The notes beneath the pieces are model-generated. The model did no database searches. It was not told where the DNA came from and saw nothing but the letters and a program-made list of their open reading frames with translations. A DNA stretch of 64,000 nt from Halisarca cf. caerulea (lineage: Eukaryota; Porifera; Demospongiae; Chondrillida; Halisarcidae). Where the stretch lies: contig CAUJGJ010000087.1 in the NCBI GenBank assembly GCA_963170055.1, forward strand, positions 454,501 through 518,500, read 5' to 3'. The translations under genes and the position numbers were made by a program. Positions within the stretch are counted from its first letter, which is position 1; each line of letters starts with the position of its first letter. This document shows positions 23,220-64,000 of the stretch, piece after piece.

Positions 23220-24777
23220 AGATTAAATTAGTAGTTCTTCACTTATATTAGGGCTGACTAGCACCAAAAATTATCAGTTTCAGTATGCATGCCCATGCAC
23301 ACTCTGTCACAGTATTACTATGGTCACGATATACTGAGTGTTAAAACAGTAGATGGCTTGCACTGTAATTTTGGCGATATTTATGGTATTATTATTTTTA
23401 TACAAGTGAATTATTTCAAGAATATCAACTTTTTATGAATCTTTTCAATTTTGTTCAGAAATCCTTGAAATATCATTTGTAAGAATTAATTATTACAAAT
23501 GCAAAATTAATGTGGTACACATTGGGTGGTAGACGCAGCTATTGTTTATTATGTTAGATTTAATTTTTTGCAAGAATTTAATATTGAAGAAAGCTAAAAG
23601 CCAAGATTTAATTTCTATATACCACCCCCTTTTTGGTGATTCTCTTGGCTAAACAGTACTGCCTTCCAGCCTGCATGAGCCATGTGTTGTCACGGGTTCC
23701 ACAAAATGAGTCAGAACATTTTTCCCATGTACTCATGTACACCTTACACTTACACATGATGTTATCATCAAATCACACACTACAGGTTCATGCACAAACC
23801 TATGATCGACAAGGCCCTTTGCCCAACTATAAATCCTTGCGGTGCCCATTTCACTACTTACCCTTGTTCCAAGTGTTTTAGGAGGATGTATTTTTGATAA
23901 AGCCTTTTTGCATGGTCCTGTATCAATCCTGCATTTTTTACCGGTTTCATGCACCCTCTATATAAAATAATTATTATAATACTGAAATGCCTACAATCCT
24001 TCTATCTTTCCAGCATATGTCGTACAACCAGCTAGCACGTTCTACAGGTCCTGCATCTGATCTGACATGTGATTGCAGATAAGTAACAGTTCTAAGAAAG
24101 AGGTCATGTACAGTCTTTACGTGCAACAGTTACGCAATAATTTTTAACTATATCCATCAATTGCAATTGTACCCTGTGTGTCAAAATATGTATAGTGCCC
24201 ATTTATTGTACAGATAAAATTATTTTATTTTATACTTTTATCATATTATATGGCATACTAAGTACATGCCCATGCAGATCTAGATATCTTGGTACATTGT
24301 GCATATTTCTAAAAGAAGTAGTGCATTCTACTAAACTTTGTGTTCTGAACACTTAGTCTTAATTACAATTAATGGCAATAACTAAAGTTTGACAGACCTC
24401 GTGGATCTCAGGTATACATTATGATCAACATTTTGCTAGTAATTGACTAATTAATGTCTCACTCGATAAACTGGACTAGTACACTGATTTGTTAGGGGCA
24501 ACATGCAATGAATTTATTATTGGTAACTGAAGATGTAAGTTAGAGATACTTAATGACTATATGCATGCAGTAAACAGATCTATGTTGATTTGTTAAATAC
24601 AAAATACAAAATACAAAATTAATACTATATACTTTCATATATGATTGTATTATAACCATAAATGTCACAGTCACAGTGAATATTATATATAAACACATGC
24701 GTACATGCAAACAATGCCACCCACATACCCATACATACAGGTTGGTAAGTTTATATATTATTATCCTGATATATATA

Positions 24778-24835
<58 letters not shown>

Positions 24836-24985
24836 TGGAACTGTTACATACAGTACTGGTGCTATATAGGATTTGCCTGAATAAGTTGCACAGTAGTTAC
24901 ATGAAGGATTATCAGGTAAATTTTGCAATATTGTACGTCAATATTGATTACATGCATACATTTTGTGCAATGCTATATTTGGAAC
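23220..24985. other. Spacer between duplication units
   Basis: No gene is seen. Positions 23845-23915 share a short dispersed repeat (ACTTACCCTT, GTGTTTT-GGAGGATG, TTTTTGCATG) with 45680-45745. An (AT)n tract lies at 24774-24832. Confidence 0.5.
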
Positions 24986-25114
24986 ATAAGGTTACCAGAT
25001 TGAAATACTGGACTAATGCCAGTTGCTGTATATCTCACTCTACAAAACTGCTTGTGCTTGTGAAAAGACATTGAAGAAAGTTATAGTTGATTTCTTGATG
25101 AGCTCTAGAACTAA

Positions 25115-28100
25115 TTAGCAAGTCCATGAGCAGTACGGCTTGGCATCACAGTAGCGCTTATTGTTATTGTAGGAGTGGCAGTGGTGAACATGTTGAGAGG
25201 TGGTCCTCCCATAGCGGCTAGAGCTCTGTTGACAGCATTGTGAAATACATCGTCCTTGGTGCCACCTGAAAGAAAGGAGGAATTCGTTGACAACAGTAGT
25301 ACATGGACTGCATAATACAACCTACAATCAATTGACTGTGGCAAGTATTGGTATATTATATGAATTCACATGTACAGTCACAACGAAACTTGCTTAGTGC
25401 GAACCTCAAAGGGGACTCAAAATCAATGCTCATTTACAATATTATCAGAGGTTCTTATTAGTAGGGTTGGTATATTATATACAATCAAGATACATAGGGA
25501 CAGAATGACGAGTATTCACCATCCAGGAGTATGTATAAACCAGGTGCGCACAATTACATTTTTTTATGGGTACATTCATTATTATGATATTGAGTGATAC
25601 GTACATGCAATGTGTCAGATACATGGTAACTGTTATGCAATCATTTATACTACTTTAAAATCCCGTATTTGATATGAGCCTCCGAACCATGCCACGTACT
25701 TACATTATAGCCGATTCTTTTTATCAAGTCTACCTACGTATACAACATTGTGACAATGGTTGAGCTCATTCTTCTAACGTATCTACATGTTATAAATAAG
25801 CTAACAATATTAAAATAATAATATGTACATTACACTATCATGGGTATCACATAGACTTACCTGCAAGACAAACCAGATGCCCTGCAAGCCTGCTGGCTGT
25901 GATAACCAGAGCAGGATCGAGGTGGTACTGGGGATGGTGGTCGGGTTGGCGGGCGAGGGGTAGGATAGTTCCTGAAGCACTGGCACGTCCTTTGATTCAA
26001 AGTCTCATAGTGACTACATGATCTAGTGCACTTGCAAGAGCAAGATGAGGAGCTGTAGGTTTGCCCATATGGGCAACGGTGTTGTTGTGGTGGACAGACA
26101 CACTGACACCTGGTACTGTCCCAACGTTTTCCTTGAGAACAATAGTAGTGCTGCTGTCTGCATCGACACTGGCATGAGTGTGGATCAAACTGCTGTCCAT
26201 GAGGGCATAAACGGTAAGCACAGGAACACCTGCACTGTCTGCTATCCCACCTCTGTCCATGAGGACAGGATAGTTGACTGGAGCACTCACATGAACATCT
26301 ACTGGGGTTAAATCGCTGTCGAGAAGGACATTGCTGTGGTCTACACTCACATCGACATGTACTCTCATTGAAATACCGTCCATACCCACAATATCTACGA
26401 GGACAGTAGCACTTGCAAGAGCGGGTGTTGTAAATCATTGGTGGCTGGCAGCTTGATGGTCTGGGTGGGCATTCACACCTGCAGGTATTGGTATTTATAC
26501 TCTGCCCTTGTGGACAGGTGAGGAACTTGGGACACTCACATCCACAGGAGAAGATACTGAATATCTTGTAATTATCTCTCCAGCATTTGCCAAATTCTTC
26601 ATACCAGAGCTCCTCGGATGATCGGACATCACATTCACATTTACAGGAGCCAGAATGTCTACTCTGTCCTTGAGGACAGGCAGTGTTGTTTGCACACTCA
26701 CACTGGCATGTGTCCATGTTGAAGACCCTTCCCTCACAACACACCTCCTCCTTGTCACATCTGCACTCACAAAGGGACTGATCATAGGATTGTCCAGGTG
26801 GACATGAAGTTACATTTGGACACCCACAAGAGCAATCATCCACATTGAGCAACTATAATCCAAGGATCATGAATCAAGTTACCACTCATTTGAAATAACT
26901 GCTACATATGATTATGGTTGGTGTGGTACATACAAGAGGTACGTAATTATACTATAGCGAAGATAAAGGATCATTAAAATCCTGTCCAACAGCAGTATAT
27001 TCCTACTACAGATCAATTTTACAATATTCTACAACGTCATGCAAATACTGTAAGATGTGCTGCATTGTAATAACATGGCTTTTGTGGTGATGTTAAGGTT
27101 ATGGTCAAAATTTGGGAAGCTGTAATTGCTACAATATTTGGTATTCTAATTTTTTGTTGGGCAAAAATGATCAAATATTTTATTATTCTATTCTAGAGGA
27201 ATACTTTGCGCACTAGGTTTTTCTTTCACTCCATCATCCGGCCTGGACAGCAGCGACCAAATGCTTCAGGACTTTAAATTGTTTTCAACTGCTAATGCAT
27301 GGTTTCAGCAAGCCCTATGACTGTCAGTCAAGCCCATTTATACTCCCTCGAGCGACATTCATTGGAAGCACCATGACTGACAACTATACCTAGTAGTAGA
27401 CACTTCATGGGGTCATCAGCTGAGTTTTTAAACAGTGATGTCCTGGTGAATGACATGAATGTGAACATGCAGTGCACTGTTCTGATCATTTCATCAATGT
27501 ACTCAGCATGTCATACTATTCACTCTATGCATCGGGACTGTAAGCAGTTACAACAAACAGCCATGATATGTAAACAAGACTAAGTGGTATACTTAAGTAC
27601 ACTGCAATGCGTAATATTATAATATATACTAGTAATAATATTGTATCGGTAATATATTCAATTTGTTTAGAATGACCCTTTAAATTTGGTGTATCATGTT
27701 TTCTTGAAGGAAGTCTGATGTAATGTATTTATAATGAATGCCTACACATAATACACATACTTAATAAGACAATTAACACCGCAGATTAACTGACCTGGCC
27801 TGGACCACATTGTGACTGATCAAGTGGGCATTCACAAAGACATGTTTCCTCACTGAAAACCAGTGGTGATTGACACTCCATATTGCGAGGGATAATGCTA
27901 GGTGGACAGACACATGTACACATGTTTTCATCCAATCTCTTCGGTGAATCACAAGTTAGTGTGCATTCCGGGACACATGTGCAATTTACCAAAGAGAAGA
28001 CTTCACCTGGAGGGCAGGTATCATTAACAAGCTCTGGGCAGTCACCTAATCGTTCACAGTCACAAATAGTAGGATTAAACTCTTCATTGAATGGGCACGG

Positions 28101-29912
28101 ATAGGTGTCTATAAGGCAGTTACATGAGCAGTCTCTTGGATCCAATGTTTGCTTATTAATACACACATTTGTGCAGTTTGGTTCTGGTGAAGGCGACGGG
28201 GTTGGTGGTGGTGGTGGTGGTGGTGATGGTGTGGGGCTCTCCGTAACAGATACATCGTCACTTGATGTAAAGTCAATTTCGCTGGTCATCGTTGGAACTG
28301 GGGGATCAGGGGAAGGTGAGGGTTCAGGAGATGGGGAAGGAGGTGGTGGCTGCAGCAAAGTAATATGTTATTACATGGATAAATAATCCACATTATGATG
28401 ATACAAACACAAAATCTTAAGATTATTATTTCTTTTGCATAGAATGGTTTCAATTCTCTTAAATCAGATTGAACATCAACGATCTCATAACATATAATAC
28501 TCAGTCTGTAGTAATAACCCAAGGAACTTGAAAGTGATCCTATTCTGCATGTGGAGTTGCTCTTGTCTCACACAATGTGTAGCATAAAAAACTGATGAAT
28601 TCTAATTAATGAAGAGGTAGCATTCTGATTCGATCATAACTTCACTTTGTACCATCATACAAATGATACTGTCTAGTATTCCATTTAATCAGTCCAGCGC
28701 ATTAGAATTCAAAGCTCAAAAAGGACTCCAGGCCTTTATGAGCTTTTAACTTTAAATTTGGTGGAGGCCGGCCTCTATCGTCCTCATGCACCAACCATGT
28801 ACATCACATAAGTTCATGCAGGCAATGTATGATCCACTTACTGCACTACAAAGAGTAACATCCAATGCATTTCCACGGACATCATGTGGCATGCTAAAAT
28901 CATCATCGGCCGCATTTCTCCATGCATAAATTATATTGACTCCACCCTACAGAGAAAGTAATTCACTCATATCATCAATAATATTATGAATTTTATGTGT
29001 ATTATGTATAGTCATATTGATTCTGAACTAAAAAATTCACACATACTCCATGTTTCATCCTAATTTACTTTTAGAATGAAGGATCATTAAAATGTTGGTC
29101 CATACGTACACATATACTGCTGAACAGGTTTGAAAATATCATGCACAGTTGAACATAATGAAGCGCATGTTATGCACACAGCTATTCATGGTTGTATTAT
29201 ATGCAGTGCATGATGACAAACACATGCCCAATAGTGCAATATGAGAACCACTTAACTTACATCAACAATTATATTACGGTCCACGGGTTGACCATTAGTC
29301 CCCACCCCTGCGTCACCAGTGGACAGTGCACGAAGGAATGTTGCAACTCTTCTAGTGCCATCTCTGCCACTGCCTAACAACACCCAATCTTGTGAATTGT
29401 CCATTGCTGGAACAGAACGACCATTTGTGTGGCGATCCTAGATGAATAGAAATTGAGGTTGCATGGAACTTGGAATAGTTTTCAGCAACACATAGTCTAC
29501 ACCATCTGTGTCTGTACAGTAATGTGGCATACGTACATATTACTATTATCGGTACAGAGTAAAATCACAAGAATAAAAAGCAATGAAAACTAGCTGCAAC
29601 TTCATAGCTACTGCTCTGGAAGGTAGCAGCTTTGATATGTGGAATAATCTCAATGAAATGTACACTCACTAATAATGATCCATTACGCAAAAGTATAACA
29701 ACATCAGAATTGTTCATATTTCCATCAGGTGATATACCGAATCCGACCCATCCCTGCGCTTGAACACTGATGTTAAACACGATGACGTTATCCGTAGGAT
29801 TGCAGTCCCATTGCAGATCATACAAACCCGGATTTAGAGACAAAGACCCTATCTGGGCAAACGAACCCGTGGCTAGTAGAGCCACAGATAAAACAGTCCA
29901 AGTGGCTAGCAT
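25115..29912 (-). CDS. Gene B: secreted DOMON-domain protein with proline-rich linker and CXCXC cysteine repeats (about 740 aa)
   Basis: Exons in coding order: 29912-29670, 29437-29261, 28946-28842, 28349-27795, 26852-25861, 25265-25115. All are GT-AG and in phase, 2223 nt. Exons 1 and 2 have exactly the lengths of gene A (243 and 177 nt). The start gives a signal peptide (MLATWTVLSVALLATGSFAQ), then a DOMON domain to about residue 170 (QGWVGFGISPDGNM, SQDW, LSTGD, IYAWRN). The linker (about 176-236) is much longer than in A and dominated by Pro, Ser and acidic residues. C-P-x-G-Q and C-x-C-x-C repeats follow to the end, including the YEEFGKCWRDNYK block and a Cys-rich last exon ending YCDAKPYCSWTC. 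The last exon also has an open alternative frame, but only the phase-2 junction keeps the cysteine pattern seen in A. A secreted or matrix role is inferred; ligand unknown. Confidence 0.87.
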
Positions 29913-30028
29913 TGCCGGTTCGCTTTAATGGTGATCAAGCCGTTCTTACTACAATACCAATAGCGCTGTCCTTACTTTTATACCGCTATACTGCAACATG
30001 AAACCAATGAATGTAATTTTGGAAGAAA
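29913..30028. promoter_or_regulatory. Divergent promoter of genes B and C
   Basis: Only 116 bp separate the two start codons, so both 5' UTRs and core promoters must overlap here. The spacer contains an AACCAATGAATGTAAT segment with a CCAAT box and TACTTTTATACCG, both conserved in the unit A copy. Conservation across paralogues supports function; expression direction and strength are not visible. Confidence 0.65.
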
Positions 30029-50231
<20,203 letters not shown>

Positions 50232-51022
50232 CATACATGAAGTGACTTTGAGTAAAATTATTAACCATCTGTGTACAGTGTACATGCTTGTACGTATGCC
50301 ACAGGCGGAATAATTATATCATGACATGACATGCATAACATGTTTGAACTGTATATCCGTGACTCACTCGAGCCAGCATGAGATGATGTGAGTTTATGCA
50401 TGACTTCTGCATAATATGTTGTCATAAGTGAGTGAATGTACGTCCTTAGTATACAACACAGCAGCTGCACAGGGTATTCTGGTGAAATTTCATGCAGTTC
50501 ATTCTTCTGTACTCTGCATGTCCAATGTCTTCTTCCTGTGATTAAGCACTGTACCCCGTATAGGTTACTGTATAATCAAGGACATGGGTTTAATTCTTCC
50601 AGGATCATTACCTGCATGCACTTTTGATTATAAAATATATCAAACGTTGACAACGATGCACTAGACAATAGTCTGTCACACCACAGACCACTATAATATT
50701 ATTGTTTGCTGTATCTCATGCATGACTGTGACATCATGCACCGACCATGCATGTTGCTCTATAAAGGGGATGCGTACAATACCCGCGTCTATACCCTATA
50801 TGTGGGCTAGCATGCAGTTTATACGACTTATACTTAAAATAGTTATTTCCCTGCAATTGCAACCTTTTATATTCTTGTACTGGAGTATATAAGCACCTTT
50901 TATTATACCCACTTGACATGTAGGGGTGTATATATACCGGTGCTGCACACATGCACATGCATACTCATGCACACACAAAAGCATAACACATACGCTCGCT
51001 CTTGATCACACACAGATTGCCA

Positions 51023-51025
<3 letters not shown>

Positions 51026-51072
<47 letters not shown>
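51026..51072. repeat. (CA)n microsatellite
   Basis: About 45 bp of CA dinucleotide. Confidence 0.95.
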
Positions 51073-51073
<1 letters not shown>

Positions 51074-51358
51074 ACCTGCACGTGTGTATATACACACACA
51101 CATATACCCATGCACAAGTGTACGTATGCATGCATATGCATGTACATGTACTTGTTGCAAACATCAAAGCAAAAATTTAAAAGTGTGCATTTGCATATAT
51201 CTGATACTGCACACTTTTGGTGACCCTTTGTCAAAGTGTGCAGTATCCAGCAAGCGCCTAGTGTTATATGATATAACAATTACCTATATATCGCAGCTAA
51301 CCAAAAACACCTCACACAGCCTAATAGGAAAAACAAGTTATAAGCACCCACAACAAGT

Positions 51359-51478
51359 AAGTTATTGTATGACCAACTATGCATTGGTTCTTTATTGCAC
51401 TCGCCCCTTGGGCGCTTCACGCCCTCGGGAACTCGAGCAATAAATACGCCAATGCACAGTTGGCCATACAATATAACT
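51359..51478. mobile_element. Fold-back element with ~44-bp arms
   Basis: The arms (51359-51402 and 51434-51478) are reverse complements with few changes. The centre carries GGGCGCTTCACGCCC, itself a small palindrome, flanked by CGCCCCTTGG and CCTCGGGAACTCGAG. Confidence 0.75.
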
Positions 51479-51769
51479 ATTACATATGCGCTACAAGTGT
51501 ATACATGCGCCACACACACACCATGCATATGTACACATATACATGTGCATGTACATACACACACACACATGCACACGCATGTACACAAACACCATGCATG
51601 CATGTACACATGCACGTGCATGTACATACACATGCACACACGTGTATACGTATACACGCACAATGTACATGTACACAATCGGGTAACCACATGTATGCAT
51701 GCATGTATGCATGCATGTGCATGTGCATACACACATGCACATATGCACATACATGCTTATTCATGCACC

Positions 51770-51916
51770 ATACACACACACACGCACGTACACACACACA
51801 CGCACGTACACACACACACAGACACACACACGCACATATGCACACACACACACACGTACACAAACACATGTACACACACACACACACACACACACATGCA
51901 CACACACACGCGCACA

Positions 51917-51954
<38 letters not shown>

Positions 51955-52018
51955 AGCACACACACACACACACACACATACACGCACACACACGCACACA
52001 CACGCACACACACACACA

Positions 52019-52068
<50 letters not shown>

Positions 52069-52069
52069 A

Positions 52070-52102
<33 letters not shown>

Positions 52103-52221
52103 CACACACGCACACACACACACACACACACGCACACACACACGCACACACACACACGCACAACACACACACACACATACACACACACATACACGCACGC
52201 ACACACACACACACACACACA

Positions 52222-52286
<65 letters not shown>

Positions 52287-52355
52287 ACACGTGCACACAC
52301 ATGCATGCACACAAAACACACACATACACACAAAGACACACACGCGCGCGCGTGC
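51770..52355. repeat. Long (CA)n-rich purine-pyrimidine alternation
   Basis: About 580 bp of CACACA with CG, TG and GCGCGCG interruptions. Z-DNA-prone. All frames look open because the repeat lacks stops. Confidence 0.97.
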
Positions 52356-52987
52356 ACAGATGTGTGTATCCATATTACATGTGTGCATGTGTGTGAATAT
52401 ATACTCACACACATTCAAAAATGTTAATAATGCCCATTGCCCAGTAACTATATGATTATATTTTGCTTTACTAAACATTTTTGCTCGATCTTATTATATA
52501 ATTATATTATAAATGTTTAAGTTCTACTATGTTTTACGAGTACTGCGAATTTCTGTGTGGTTTTAGCATAATCCATTATCACAGTACATGTATTACCTCA
52601 GTAGTGCCAGTCTGCACACAAATAGCGTCTGCATAATTATGTAGATAATGGTAACAGGCCAGACTGCAGTCATGCAGGTCCACATGACTGTCTTGAGAAG
52701 GAAGCCTCAGTGGCACCTGTGGTGATGCATATACCAAGCACCAAATGTGACAAATGTTAAAAGTTACCTATTTCTTTTCTGTTTTTGGGAAACCAAATGA
52801 TTTATGCTATGCCTCATTAAATACCATCACTAGCTGGTCTCCATCAGTCATCATATATGTACACCCTTCATGTATAAACTTTGTTAATTGTAGCTTAAAT
52901 CGCCGAATCACATTTTCTTATTTTCTGCCATCTGTGCTTGCTGTTGACTCCTGTCACATACTGCTAGCATCTAAGACACAACCAAGT

Positions 52988-63993
<11,006 letters not shown>

Positions 63994-64000
63994 AAGTATG

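Larger units (their letters stand above)
7445..23220. repeat. Tandem duplication unit A
   Basis: Collinear with unit B (24988-31800) from the TTACCAGATTGA word before the gene A 3' end to the CCCCCTGATTGGGGTGTTG block near 23120 (31710 in B). It includes gene A, the divergent promoter and the decayed gene C copy. It is larger than unit B because of later insertions: LINE, SINEs, AT satellite and fold-backs. Confidence 0.85.
50232..52987. other. Intergenic region between genes C and D
   Basis: No supported gene. It contains CA tracts, a large fold-back at 51359-51478 and an imperfect inverted pair around 51180-51250 (AAAAGTGTGCA / TGCACACTTTT). The promoter of gene D should lie near its right end, but no clear motif stands out. 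Confidence 0.6.

Noticed and set aside
25111..25265. Alternative frame of the gene B last exon starting GTKDDVFHNAV
   Set aside because: Its phase disagrees with the preceding donor. The homologous frame in unit A has a stop, while the phase-2 frame is intact and Cys-rich in both.
51379..52478. Long His-Thr or Cys-Val proteins on both strands
   Set aside because: Translations of a CA repeat; every frame is open. The same applies to the tracts at 1.9, 34.2, 37.3, 37.7, 46.5, 61.4, 62.2 and 62.6 kb.

Overview
The window reads as nuclear DNA of an early-branching metazoan, most likely a sponge. This is inferred from AT-rich sequence, short GT-AG introns, very many dinucleotide and minisatellite tracts, a non-LTR retrotransposon with an N-terminal 2A motif, and gene content (DOMON plus CXCXC secreted proteins, a ciliary-type protein, a SPRY-ankyrin-TRP channel). 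There is no bacterial-style gene packing. The species cannot be named from the sequence alone.

Layout. 1-7.4 kb: no complete gene. It holds a segment paralogous to 38.9-41.1 kb, a truncated LINE, a (CA)n tract, one exon of an unrecognised gene with an in-frame stop (3474-4055), and a DNA-transposon copy. 7.4-23.2 kb (unit A): minus-strand six-exon gene A (about 703 aa, DOMON plus Cys-rich CXCXC repeats), whose last intron carries an intact 1050-aa LINE on the same strand. A decayed copy of the neighbouring plus-strand gene follows. 25.0-31.8 kb (unit B): the tandem paralogue, gene B (about 740 aa). Its start lies 116 bp from the divergent start of gene C. 30.0-50.2 kb: gene C, nine exons and about 1554 aa, with a charged disordered region followed by several degenerate nucleoside-diphosphate-kinase-like domains; the best guess is a DNAAF8-type axonemal dynein protein. 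Its introns hold large minisatellites. 53.0-64.0 kb: gene D, 18 exons and about 1309 aa, SPRY, ankyrin repeats, six TRP-like membrane helices, then a coiled-coil tail.

The four main gene models were built by hand from splice sites with consistent reading phase across every junction. Genes A and B are two secreted paralogues made by a tandem duplication that also copied the shared promoter and the head of gene C. In unit A the gene C copy has decayed. Repeats explain most of the rest: CR1/L2-like LINEs, tRNA-derived SINEs sharing the LINE tail, fold-back elements, MITEs and microsatellites.
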